A DNA stretch of 64,000 nucleotides from an uncultured Oscillospiraceae bacterium (GTDB lineage Bacteria; Bacillota; Clostridia; Oscillospirales; Oscillospiraceae), in the NCBI GenBank assembly GCA_934655875.1, contig CAKUHB010000011.1, positions 3,903-67,902 on the forward strand, in the 5' to 3' direction. Under the pieces are notes generated by a model, which was not told where the DNA came from, did no database searches, and was given only the letters and a program-made list of their open reading frames with translations. Shown piece after piece: positions 9,138-17,369 of this stretch (position 1 is the stretch's first letter; each line of letters opens with the position of its first letter). The translations under genes were made by a program, and so were the position numbers.

Positions 9138-9533
9138 ATGGAAGCGGTAACACTGCGCACAAAGCGGGAAAACAAGGGGCACTATGTGCCGGGGATGATC
9201 TCCAACGGAATGCTGTATATCTCGGGGCAGCTGTCGCTGGATCCGGACACGGGGAAGGTCGCGGAGGGCGATATCCGCGCGCACATGCGGCAGGCGCTCG
9301 GGAACATGGACGCCGTGCTGCGCGAAGCCGGTCTGACGCGGGAAACCGTCGTGCAGTGCCGGATCTATCTTGTCGGCATGGACAACTGGGACGCGGCGAA
9401 CGAGGAATACGCCGCCTTCTTCGGCGCGCACCGTCCCGCCAGAATCATCGTGTCGGTCAGTGAGCTTCATTTCGGCTGTCTGGTCGAGATCGAAGCCGTC
9501 GCGGAATGCACGCAGAAGGGAGAAGCCGTATGA
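9138..9533 (+). CDS. ridA: RidA-family enamine/imine deaminase
   Basis: 131 residues with the RidA fold signatures (ISGQLSLDPDTGKV, a VVQCRIYLVGMD segment carrying the conserved Arg, a C-terminal VEIEAVA strand). RidA hydrolyses reactive enamine/imine intermediates released by PLP enzymes, mostly Ser/Thr dehydratases. Its stop overlaps by 4 bases (ATGA) the start of a PLP-dependent D-hydroxyamino-acid enzyme, a fitting partner. Strong AGGAGG site before the ATG. Confidence 0.92.
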   Translation: MEAVTLRTKRENKGHYVPGMISNGMLYISGQLSLDPDTGKVAEGDIRAHMRQALGNMDAVLREAGLTRETVVQCRIYLVGMDNWDAANEEYAAFFGAHRPARIIVSVSELHFGCLVEIEAVAECTQKGEAV

Positions 9534-10642
9534 TCACATCCCCGTATTCCTATCTGGAAACACCGAGTCTGCTCATTGACAACGATATCGCGCTTGCCAA
9601 TATCGCCATGATGCAGAAAAAGGCGGATTCTCTCGGGCTGAAGCTGCGGCCGCACATCAAGACGCACCGCATGCCGTATTTTGCAAAGCTGCAAATGGAA
9701 GCCGGTGCGTGCGGCATTGCCTGCGCGAAGATCGGCGAAGCCGAGGTCATGGCTGACAACGGGATCGGCGACATTTTCATCGCCAACGAGGTCATCGGCG
9801 AGGACAAATATGAGCGGCTCAAGGCGCTGCACCGCCGCGTCCACGTGCGGATCGGCATTGACAATGAAGTGCAGCTGGCGCAGATGGAGAAGGTCTTCGC
9901 CACCGAGGCCCGGCCGCTGGAGGTTCTGATCGAATATGAGGTCGGCGAGGTGCGGACGGGCGTCACCAGTGATGAACAGCTGACCCGGCTCGTGAACGCC
10001 ATTCAAAGCAGCAAGCGTGTCGTTCTGAAGGGGATCTTCTCCCACGAGGGGCATACGTATAAGGCAGACAGCGTCGCCGACTGCTGCGCCAAGGCGCAGG
10101 TGGCCTATGCGAAGACCGTGCGCGCGGCAGAGCTTATCCGCAGTCTCGGTGCGGACATTGACACGGTCAGCATCGGCGCGACGCCCTCGGTCATGAACGG
10201 GAGCAGCTTCGAGGGCATCACGGAGCTGCGGCTGGGAACATATATCTTCTTTGACGTCGGCCAGTCGAATGCGATCCACGATTTCAGTCACTGCGCGGCC
10301 ACCGTTCTGGCGTCCGTCATCTCCAAGCCGGAGGGCAACCGCGTCGTACTGGACACGGGTGCAAAGGCGCTCGTGTCCCAGAACCGGCCGACCGGCATCT
10401 GCGCGACGGCAGGCTTCGGCGCGATCAAGGGCGCGGAGGATATCACCATTGAGAACCTGTTTGACGAGCACGGCATCTTGAACAGCGAGAAATTCAAAAA
10501 TCTCGTCAGCGTCGGAGACAAGATCGAGGTCATCCCGAGCCATGTCTGCCCCACGGTCAACCTGTATGACACGGCCTATCTCGTCTCTAACGGAAAGGTG
10601 ATCCGGACGCTCCCCATCGCGTGCAGAGGAAAATCAAGATAA
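9530..10642 (+). CDS. D-serine dehydratase / D-threonine aldolase-like PLP enzyme
   Basis: 370 residues; start at the ATG overlapping the ridA stop, after AGAAGGGAGAAG. Alanine-racemase-type barrel with PLP-binding K44 in RPHIKTHR. A C-terminal domain carries the His-x-Cys metal pair (PSHVCPTVN) typical of the D-serine dehydratase/D-threonine aldolase family. Family members use PLP and a divalent metal on D-3-hydroxyamino acids. Sequence alone does not separate dehydratase from aldolase; the ridA partner, which clears enamines made by dehydratases, favours the dehydratase reaction (inference). Confidence 0.88.
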   Translation: MITSPYSYLETPSLLIDNDIALANIAMMQKKADSLGLKLRPHIKTHRMPYFAKLQMEAGACGIACAKIGEAEVMADNGIGDIFIANEVIGEDKYERLKALHRRVHVRIGIDNEVQLAQMEKVFATEARPLEVLIEYEVGEVRTGVTSDEQLTRLVNAIQSSKRVVLKGIFSHEGHTYKADSVADCCAKAQVAYAKTVRAAELIRSLGADIDTVSIGATPSVMNGSSFEGITELRLGTYIFFDVGQSNAIHDFSHCAATVLASVISKPEGNRVVLDTGAKALVSQNRPTGICATAGFGAIKGAEDITIENLFDEHGILNSEKFKNLVSVGDKIEVIPSHVCPTVNLYDTAYLVSNGKVIRTLPIACRGKSR

Positions 10643-10650
10643 CAGGCCAA

Positions 10651-10692
10651 AACGCCCTGTACTGCTGTTCATTCAGCGGTACAGGGCGTTTT
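10651..10692. terminator. Bidirectional terminator between convergent genes
   Basis: Long hairpin: AACGCCCTGTAC, one mismatch, GCTG, six-base loop, then the complementary arm ending at 10690. TTTT follows on the + strand and a matching T run follows on the - strand. It lies between convergent genes. Confidence 0.92.
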
Positions 10693-10701
10693 CTATTGGC
10701 T

Positions 10702-11976
10702 TTATTTCCGTGTCAGACCAAGCGTGCGGTCGCACAGCTCGCAGAAGACCAGCCCGCAGGCCAGCGCTTCCGACCCTGCTCCGCCAAGCTCCGGCGTGAA
10801 GGAGAACAGCGCGCCGAACGCATCGTCCAGCGTCTGCACCTTCTGCCCGGTTTTCTGGCCGGTCAGCGCTTTCACGTCATAGATGGTGCGGCCGTCCAAC
10901 GTGCGGCTGCCCGCGGCGGCCAGAAACGCGAGCTGCTCCGGCTGGAACAGCACCAGCGGCGCACCGCCGTCCAGAAATGCGTCGATGGATGCAAGCGCCT
11001 GTCCAATTGCGGGCGCGCTCTCCACCATACTGTCGGTGACGCCGGATTCATGGGCGAATTTTGTCAGCCCCTTTTCAGGCCGGAAGCTGGTGCACAGCAG
11101 CGCCTGCGGCGAGAAACGCCGGAATTTCAGGATCGCCAGCTGCACAAGCTCGTCCCGCGCCGCGCTTTTGCCGGTCGTCTTGCAGGCGAGCACGAAAAAG
11201 GTCTCCAGCTCCTCCCGGCTCGTCATGCGTGTCAGGGATGTCGGCTCCGGCAGCTTCCAATCGACATTGGGCTGCGCGGGCGCTGCGTCCCGCAGCTCCG
11301 GCTGCATGGGCGGCAGGCGCTTCAGGACAGACTCGAACCATTTCTGTGCCTGCAATGCAGCCTGCAGCGCCGTCTGCTGCTGGGCGACGCGTTTCAGAAT
11401 CGCGCCGCTCAGATCGTCCAGCAGGTCGCCGGAACTCCGGCGGCCCGGGATCCTGCCGTGTCTGCCGAAGCCGGGCAGGAGAAATTCGTCGGAATAGTCG
11501 TTATAGCGTGCCTTCGACCGCAGAAGGGCGGCAAACGGCGGCTGCTGCCGTGCGCCGTCCCAGCGCTCACGGAACGCGCCGCACAGGCGGATATCGCGCT
11601 CCAGCATCCACGCGGCGCCCCGGCAGGGCAGCGCGTCGATCCGGGTATAGGCTTCGCTGAGCGTCCCATAGAGCGCTTCCGTATCCGGCTGCACCGGCGG
11701 CGCAGGCGCAGGCTCCGGCTTTTCCGTAAGATCGGTCAGGATATCCGGCAGAAGCTCCGGCTGTAGGGCATCCGGCTCCGGCTCTGCCCTGGCCGGAGGT
11801 TCGGGCGGCGTTTCTTCCTTCCGCTTTTTCCCGATGCTCTTCGGCAGCGCGCCCAGCACGACCATCGCAAGTCCGCCCACCGCAACGGCGATGGAGACCG
11901 GCAGGCTGTAGGCCGACAGGGCAAAGCCGATCAGGATCAGAAGAAAGCCGATGATGATATCCTTGACTGAGCGCAC
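10702..11976 (-). CDS. Membrane-anchored protein with a probable degenerate DEDD-exonuclease domain
   Basis: 424 residues. Two close hydrophobic segments (about 8-25 and 28-44) are followed by a Lys/Glu/Pro-rich linker, a middle region of unknown fold (about 90-230) and a C-terminal domain (about 245-420). The last part reads like a DnaQ/PolC-type proofreading exonuclease: FFVLACKTTGKS matches the family's DxETTG strand, ESGVTDSMVESAP matches its T-G-I-T-x-x-M segment, and TIYDVKALTG resembles its later Asp motif. The acidic metal ligands are missing: A-C-K replaces D-x-E, and LFQPEQLAFL replaces HNASFD. The match is by eye, and activity is not expected. Monocistronic, with its own promoter. 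Confidence 0.6.
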   Translation of the reverse strand: MRSVKDIIIGFLLILIGFALSAYSLPVSIAVAVGGLAMVVLGALPKSIGKKRKEETPPEPPARAEPEPDALQPELLPDILTDLTEKPEPAPAPPVQPDTEALYGTLSEAYTRIDALPCRGAAWMLERDIRLCGAFRERWDGARQQPPFAALLRSKARYNDYSDEFLLPGFGRHGRIPGRRSSGDLLDDLSGAILKRVAQQQTALQAALQAQKWFESVLKRLPPMQPELRDAAPAQPNVDWKLPEPTSLTRMTSREELETFFVLACKTTGKSAARDELVQLAILKFRRFSPQALLCTSFRPEKGLTKFAHESGVTDSMVESAPAIGQALASIDAFLDGGAPLVLFQPEQLAFLAAAGSRTLDGRTIYDVKALTGQKTGQKVQTLDDAFGALFSFTPELGGAGSEALACGLVFCELCDRTLGLTRK

Positions 11977-12016
11977 AGCGCGTCCTCCCTTTTTCTCTTT
12001 CCTGGGATTTTATCAT

Positions 12017-12046
12017 AGTATAGCATCTTCCCCGGCCTTTGCGCAA
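12017..12046 (-). promoter_or_regulatory. Promoter for the pseudo-exonuclease gene
   Basis: On the - strand: TTGCGC (12041-12046), 18-base spacer, TATACT (12017-12022), about 40 bases before the ATG. Confidence 0.6.
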
Positions 12047-12051
12047 GGGGC

Positions 12052-12080
12052 TTGATTCCCGCGCGTATCGGCGCTACAAT
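12052..12080 (+). promoter_or_regulatory. Promoter for the AEC transporter gene
   Basis: TTGATT (12052-12057), 17-base spacer, TACAAT (12075-12080). It diverges from the promoter on the other strand 6 bases away. Confidence 0.7.
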
Positions 12081-12113
12081 GCTCTGGGACAGAAGAGGAA
12101 AGGACTTTTTGTT

Positions 12114-13169
12114 ATGCTGCAGATCATGAACCAGATCCTGACGCAGGGCGGATTTTTGCGTGCGTTTTTTCAGACCGTCATTCTCATCGCGGCCGGCTGT
12201 GCGCTGTTCCGGGCGAAGATCCTCGGCCCGGCGGACAAGCACGCGCTCACGACCGTCGTCTGGAAGCTCGCCGTGCCGTGCATGGCGTTCGACGCGTTCA
12301 TGTCGGATTTCAACACGCAGGAATTTTTGTCGGAGCTGGGCGTACTGGCGCTCTCATTCGCACTGTACGCCGTTCTCTACGCGCTCGGGACGCTTCTGTT
12401 CCGGCGTTCGACTGGCCGGGATGCAAGGGTTTACGGTCTGTTCTGCGCTGTCGGGCAGCTGACGCTCTTTTCCATGCCTGTTTTGCAGTCCATCTATGCC
12501 GGGACAGGCTCCACAGTGCTGATCTCCGTCAGCGTTATGACCATCCCGTTCCGGGTCATGGTCTATATCGTCTCGTTTTTCACGATCTCCGGTCTGAAGC
12601 CCGACCGGCAGCACCTGCGCGCGTCGCTCAAGTCCATCTGCCTGAACCCGATCATTCTGGCCATGACGGCAGGGATCCTCATTTGGGTGCTGCAAAACCA
12701 CCTGCCGCAGGTCGCCTGCGCGGACGGAAGCTATGCATTTTTGCGGCTGGACAAGACGATCCCGTCGCTCTACGCCGTCGTGCAGACCATGGAGAAGCTG
12801 GTGTTCCCGCTGTCGATGCTGCTCATCGGCATGTCGCTTGGCGCGTGCGATCTGAAAACGGTCTTTTCCGACCGCCGCGCGTGGGCGGCGTCTGTCATCC
12901 GGATGTTTTTCGCTCCGGCGCTCGCGCTCGGCGCGGTGTGCGCCGTGCAGGTCAGCGGGCTGGCCCGCTTCACCGCGTCGGAGATGGTCGCGGTCACGAT
13001 GGGCTTTGCCGCGCCGGCGTCGGCCACGCTGGGCCTGTTCTGCATCCAGTACCGCCGCTGCGAGCAGTTTGCTTCGACCGTCTGCTTTTTATCGACGGTG
13101 CTGTGTCTCGTCACTATCCCGCTCGTCTACACCCTGACCCAGCTCGCTGCGGCTTCCGGGTTGTTCTGA
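12114..13169 (+). CDS. AEC (auxin efflux carrier) family transporter
   Basis: 351 residues from the ATG at 12114, preceded by GAGGAAAGG; an in-frame ATG 75 bases upstream falls inside the promoter and is rejected. About ten hydrophobic segments in two repeats, with the family's WKLAVPCMAFDAF region early, LNPIILAMTAGI in the middle and ASATLGLFC near the end. AEC proteins are secondary carriers for malate, other organic acids or amino acids; the substrate here cannot be told. Confidence 0.87.
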   Translation: MLQIMNQILTQGGFLRAFFQTVILIAAGCALFRAKILGPADKHALTTVVWKLAVPCMAFDAFMSDFNTQEFLSELGVLALSFALYAVLYALGTLLFRRSTGRDARVYGLFCAVGQLTLFSMPVLQSIYAGTGSTVLISVSVMTIPFRVMVYIVSFFTISGLKPDRQHLRASLKSICLNPIILAMTAGILIWVLQNHLPQVACADGSYAFLRLDKTIPSLYAVVQTMEKLVFPLSMLLIGMSLGACDLKTVFSDRRAWAASVIRMFFAPALALGAVCAVQVSGLARFTASEMVAVTMGFAAPASATLGLFCIQYRRCEQFASTVCFLSTVLCLVTIPLVYTLTQLAAASGLF

Positions 13170-13180
13170 AATTTTGCTGA

Positions 13181-13210
13181 AAAAGCTCCATCCTGTAGGA
13201 TGGAGCTTTT
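13181..13210 (+). terminator. Terminator after the AEC gene
   Basis: Perfect stem AAAAGCTCCATCC / GGATGGAGCTTTT with loop TGTA, 12 bases after the stop. A-rich 5' side and T-rich 3' side allow use on both strands. Confidence 0.88.
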
Positions 13211-13260
13211 CAATTTGTGAATTTGTCGAAACCGATACAGTCGGTGGCATGCACCGTCCA

Positions 13261-13378
13261 TGTAGGGGACGATGCCCACATCGTCCCGCTACAGCGGGTA
13301 CGAATTTGCCGAAAACTTTCGTAAAATCGGCTGGTTCTGCCGGGTCGATGTAGGCATCGACCCCTACAAACAAGCCGG
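13261..13378. repeat. Paired palindromic repeat in inverted arrangement (REP/BIME-like)
   Basis: Left unit 13261-13289 starts TGTAGGGG, then ACGATG, a four-base loop and CATCGT. Right unit, ending at 13378, is the same element inverted: read on the - strand it is TGTAGGGG, TCGATG, loop, CATCGA. The two units differ by paired changes that keep each hairpin. About 50 unrelated bases lie between them. There is no coding sense in the 250-base gap; such units are usually dispersed copies in gut Clostridia (general knowledge, not tested here). Confidence 0.75.
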
Positions 13379-13421
13379 AAGGATTTCAGCATAAAACAAA
13401 CATTGATGTTTTTGACAGTCG

Positions 13422-14303
13422 CTATTTCAGTTCCCATTCCTTGATCTGGCTGGCCAGCTCGTACAGGCGTTCGTAGCTGTCGTAGCGGGTCTGGCCGATC
13501 TTTCCCTCGGCCAGCGCTTTGCGCACGGCGCAGCCGGGCTCCTTGCGGTGGGCGCAGTCTGGGAACTGGCAGTGGCCGAGATACGGCGCGAACTCCGGGA
13601 AGGCGTCCTGGAGCTGCTCCTTGTGTACAAGCTCCATCCGCTCGGTGTCGAACGCGGAGAAGCCCGGCGTGTCAGCGACGAAGGTATCCGCGCTGAGGGC
13701 ATACAGCTCGATATGGCGCGTGGTATGCCGTCCGCGGCCAAGCTTTTCCGAGACCTCGCCGACCGGCAGCCGGAGCGCCGGGCAGACGCGGTTGAGAAGG
13801 CTCGACTTCCCAACGCCGGAATTGCCGGTCAGGCACGAGAGCTTCCCGGCCAGAAGCTCTTGCAGAGCTTCGATTCCCTCGCCCGATTCGGCGCTCGTGA
13901 CGAGGACGGGGATCCCGGCTTTTTTGTAGATCTCCGCCAGCGGCTGCGCCGGAGCAAGATCGTCCTTATTGACGCAGACCACAGCCGGGACGCTTTGCAG
14001 CTGCGCAATGGCGAGCACGCGGTCGATGAGAAACGGCTCTGTGACCGGGATGGCGCAGGACGCCAGCACGATCAGCTGGTCAATGTTCGCGATCGCCGGA
14101 CGGATAAACGCATTTTTGCGCGGCAGCAGCTCTTCGAGCACGCCCTTGCCGTTTTCCTGCTTTGTGATGCGGACGAAGTCCCCGACAAGCGGCGACTGCT
14201 CCTGCCGCCGGAAGCGGCCGCGCGCCTTGCATTCGACCACGCCGCTTTCTGTCTGCACATAATAGAAGCCGCTGATGGCTTTGATGATCCTGTACGCTTC
14301 CAT
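13422..14303 (-). CDS. rsgA: Ribosome small-subunit-dependent GTPase A
   Basis: 293 residues. N-terminal OB-fold, then a circularly permuted GTPase: G4 (VNKDDLA) comes before G1 (GNSGVGKSSLLN) and G3 (DTPGFSAF). A C-terminal zinc knuckle (HCQFPDCAHRKEPGCAV) closes it. RsgA acts in late 30S subunit maturation. The start is the ATG 9 bases after the pknB stop, preceded by GAGG; a GTG four codons upstream overlaps the pknB stop and is less likely. It is the last gene of the 14-gene run, next to the kinase/phosphatase pair, a conserved Firmicute neighbourhood. Confidence 0.96.
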   Translation of the reverse strand: MEAYRIIKAISGFYYVQTESGVVECKARGRFRRQEQSPLVGDFVRITKQENGKGVLEELLPRKNAFIRPAIANIDQLIVLASCAIPVTEPFLIDRVLAIAQLQSVPAVVCVNKDDLAPAQPLAEIYKKAGIPVLVTSAESGEGIEALQELLAGKLSCLTGNSGVGKSSLLNRVCPALRLPVGEVSEKLGRGRHTTRHIELYALSADTFVADTPGFSAFDTERMELVHKEQLQDAFPEFAPYLGHCQFPDCAHRKEPGCAVRKALAEGKIGQTRYDSYERLYELASQIKEWELK

Positions 14304-14311
14304 GCGGTTCC

Positions 14312-16579
14312 TCACTCAAACGAAATCAGCTGCGAGTCATAGATCGAGCCGTCCAGATACACGTCGACCGGCAGCGTGCCCTTGCCCTTGACCGTGATCT
14401 CCAGAATCACGGCGGTATCGTCCGTGATGGAGACGGACGTCGGGCCGTATTGCAGCGTGCCGTCCACATAGACCGTGACCTCGTACAGGCCGTTGGTATT
14501 CGGCATCACGACCTCGATGGTCTTTTCCACGGCCTTTTCCTGCACGACGATCTCAACCATGTTGGACTTTGTGGTCTTCGTATCGTCGCCGAGCGAGTTT
14601 TCCACGATGCAGTAGTAATAATATGTGCCCGGCTCCGAGGTATCCACCTTGCAGGTGGTATTGCCCTCCTTGCTGCGCGAGACGAGCGCGGCATTGTCAT
14701 AGATGCCGTCTGTGCTTCTGTACCACGCGTAACGGAGCGTCCCATCGTCGGACGCATAGGCGGAGATGGACAGCGTGACCTCGTCGCCCTGCACGACCGC
14801 CTGATCCTGCGTCAGGTTGGTGACGACCGGCGTGGCCGCTTCCTCCGGCCCCTTGGAGACGCGCAGGTTGATAACGGTGTCTTTCTTGACCATCTGGCCG
14901 CCTTCGACCGACTGGAACGTGACCGTACCCTTGGGCAGATCACTCTCGTCGTTGCGGATGCTGCCGTTCTGCAATCCCGCTTTCGCGATCATCTTCAGCG
15001 CTTCGTCCACGTCCTCGCCGACAAGCGTTGGAACCTCTACCAGCTCCACATCCGGGCCAAGCGAGACGACAAGCGTCACGGTCTGCCCCTCGGTGAGCGG
15101 CGTACCGGAGACCGGGCTGGTCTCGATCACGTAGCCCTCGGTATAGATATCGTTCTTGCGTTCGTCGATCTGGATGTTGAGGTTCAGCCCGAGTCCGTTC
15201 AGCGTCTGCTCCGCGTTCTGGCGCGTCAGATTGACCAGCGTCGGCATCTGCACCTCGCTCACGCCGCTGGAAACGGTCAGCTTGATCGTGCTGCCGACCT
15301 TGGCCTGCCGGTCGGCTGCCGGAGACTGATCGACGACGATACCGGCTTCATATTTCTCGCTCACCACATAGCGGTCGATGGAGATGGTGAAGTCCGGGTA
15401 ATCCTCCTGCCGGATGCTGTCGGCTGCCAGACCAACAAAGTTCGGCACGGGCTTCTCCTCGGTCTTGCTGAAAAGGCCGGAGAAGAAGTAGTTATACAGG
15501 AAATAGCAGATCACGAGCACGGCCAGCGCGATGCACACGATCCCGGCGATCACCGCGATGCGGCTGCCGCGGCGGGACGCATCCTGCGCGGCTCTGCGGT
15601 CCTGCTCCTCCTGCTTTTTCTTCGCCACGGCTTCGGCCAGCGGCTTTTTGACCGCATTGGTCCGGCCGAGGTTCTGCGGCATATAATTGGGATCGTTCAG
15701 AAGCCGCTGCACGTCGATGCTGTCGGCTTCGGCGGAGAAATCAAAGACGATGTTCGGCTCCTTGCGGAACTCCTCCAGATCGTGGAGCATCCGCGTCGCC
15801 GACGGATAGCGGCTTGCCAGATCTGCGCACATGGCGTGCATGGTGATCTGCTCCAGCCCGACGGGGATGGAGGGATTGATCTCGCGCGGCATGGTGGGGT
15901 GGCCGTTGATATGCTGGATGGCCACGGACACCGGCGTATCGCCGTCATACGGCGGCCGGCCCGTCAGCATCTCGTACATGACGACGCCCAGCGCGTACAG
16001 ATCCGCGCGGCAGTCGACCTGCGCGCCGCGCGCCTGCTCGGGCGAGATGTAGTGGACGGAGCCGAGCGCTTCGCGCGTGAGGGTATTCTGGGCGGAGGAC
16101 ACGCGGGCAATGCCGAAATCGGCGACCTTGACGCTGCCGTCCTTCAGGATCATGATGTTGTGGGGCTTAATGTCGCGGTGGATGATGCCGCGGCTGTGCG
16201 CATGCTCCAGCGCCTTACAGATCTGGGTCGCAAAATGCAGCGCTTCGCGCCAGTTGAGCGTCCCCTTCTGCTCCATATACTGCTTGAGCGTGATGCCCTC
16301 GATCAACTCCATGACGATATAGTCGATGTTGTCCGAGTGGGAGACGTCGTACACGCTCACGATATTCGGGTGGGACAGCATCGCGACCGCCTGCGACTCC
16401 GCATGGAAGCGGCGGCGGAACTCCGCGTCCTGCGACAGATCCTCTTTTAAGATCTTGATGGCCACAAGCCGGTTGAGCCGGTGGCAGCGCGCCTTATATA
16501 CATCCGCCATGCCGCCGGAGCCGATCTTCTCCAGGATCTCATAGCGGTTATCCAATAGCTTACCTATGTATCGGTCCAT
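14312..16579 (-). CDS. pknB: PASTA-domain Ser/Thr protein kinase with an extra C-terminal Ig-like region
   Basis: 755 residues. Cytoplasmic kinase domain (about 10-275) with Gly loop GSGGMADVY, K42 (VAIK), catalytic H134-R135-D136 and D154-F155-G156. A basic juxtamembrane stretch leads to one membrane helix (about 345-367) and three PASTA repeats (about 375-580) that bind muropeptides in the family. The usual protein ends there. This one adds about 170 residues, including an Ig-like segment with a LRYAWYRS strand and a YYYYCIVENSLG strand. It coordinates growth and wall synthesis with the phosphatase encoded just upstream. Confidence 0.95.
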   Translation of the reverse strand: MDRYIGKLLDNRYEILEKIGSGGMADVYKARCHRLNRLVAIKILKEDLSQDAEFRRRFHAESQAVAMLSHPNIVSVYDVSHSDNIDYIVMELIEGITLKQYMEQKGTLNWREALHFATQICKALEHAHSRGIIHRDIKPHNIMILKDGSVKVADFGIARVSSAQNTLTREALGSVHYISPEQARGAQVDCRADLYALGVVMYEMLTGRPPYDGDTPVSVAIQHINGHPTMPREINPSIPVGLEQITMHAMCADLASRYPSATRMLHDLEEFRKEPNIVFDFSAEADSIDVQRLLNDPNYMPQNLGRTNAVKKPLAEAVAKKKQEEQDRRAAQDASRRGSRIAVIAGIVCIALAVLVICYFLYNYFFSGLFSKTEEKPVPNFVGLAADSIRQEDYPDFTISIDRYVVSEKYEAGIVVDQSPAADRQAKVGSTIKLTVSSGVSEVQMPTLVNLTRQNAEQTLNGLGLNLNIQIDERKNDIYTEGYVIETSPVSGTPLTEGQTVTLVVSLGPDVELVEVPTLVGEDVDEALKMIAKAGLQNGSIRNDESDLPKGTVTFQSVEGGQMVKKDTVINLRVSKGPEEAATPVVTNLTQDQAVVQGDEVTLSISAYASDDGTLRYAWYRSTDGIYDNAALVSRSKEGNTTCKVDTSEPGTYYYYCIVENSLGDDTKTTKSNMVEIVVQEKAVEKTIEVVMPNTNGLYEVTVYVDGTLQYGPTSVSITDDTAVILEITVKGKGTLPVDVYLDGSIYDSQLISFE

Positions 16580-16625
16580 CAGGTTCGCTCCTTTTTTGCA
16601 GAATCGTTCATACCGGCCATACCTC

Positions 16626-17357
16626 TCAGACCGCCGCCAGCGCGACGGTCACATTGTCCGGCGCGCCGCGTTTTTTGGCGATGTGCAGAAGCCGCTGGCA
16701 GCAGTCGCTCTTGTTGAGCCCGTGGACGACCTCAAAGAGCATCTCCTGGTCGGCCATCTCGTTGGAAAGGCCGTCGGAGCACAGAAGGATGCATTCCTCC
16801 CTGCGCAGGCGGCAGGTAAAGACGTCGCCCTCGACCTCCGGCTCGGTGCCGACGGCGCGGGTAATGACGTTTTTGCCCGGATGGAGCTTTGCCTGCTCCT
16901 GCGTCAGCTCGCCGCGCTCGACCATGTAGGCGACCATGGAATGATCGCGCGTGATCAGGCGGACGTCCTCTTTTGTAAAGTGGTAGGCGCGGCTGTCGCC
17001 GACATTGATGATGACAGCCAGATCACGGTTGAGCCAGGCCGCCACCAGCGTGGTGCCCATGCCGGTGAAGTCCTCGCTCAGCTGTGACTGCTCATAAACC
17101 GCACGGTTGGCAAGCTCCAGCGCGCTTCTGAGCATCGCAGACGCCTTTTCCGGCGACATGCCGGCCTTCTGCGTCCGGCGCACCTCGTCCGCAAAGACCT
17201 CCACGGCAAGCGAGCTTGCCACATTGCCGGATTTTGCCCCGCCCATGCCGTCGCAGACGATCATCAGCACGCGGTCGCGGCCGAACGGAAGGATGGCATA
17301 CGCATCCTGATTCTGCTGCCGGATGTTGCCCGGGTCTGTCAGTCCCCATGTCTGCAT
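16626..17357 (-). CDS. stp: PP2C-family Ser/Thr phosphatase
   Basis: 243 residues with PP2C metal motifs: an early Asp before QNQDAY, VCDGMGGAKSGN, LCSDGLSNEM and a C-terminal APDNVTVAL. It reverses phosphorylation by the PASTA kinase encoded 46 bases downstream. It starts 12 bases after the rlmN stop with a GGAGGAAG site. Standard length for Stp/PrpC. Confidence 0.96.
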   Translation of the reverse strand: MQTWGLTDPGNIRQQNQDAYAILPFGRDRVLMIVCDGMGGAKSGNVASSLAVEVFADEVRRTQKAGMSPEKASAMLRSALELANRAVYEQSQLSEDFTGMGTTLVAAWLNRDLAVIINVGDSRAYHFTKEDVRLITRDHSMVAYMVERGELTQEQAKLHPGKNVITRAVGTEPEVEGDVFTCRLRREECILLCSDGLSNEMADQEMLFEVVHGLNKSDCCQRLLHIAKKRGAPDNVTVALAAV

Positions 17358-17369
17358 GGCGCTTCCTCC

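Noticed and set aside
13261..13378. Palindromes as a CRISPR array
   Set aside because: Only two units, in inverted not direct order, with hairpin structure and no spacers of even length; no cas genes in the window.
14450..16450. 666-codon frame on the + strand
   Set aside because: Antisense to the PASTA kinase; composition typical of a shadow frame.
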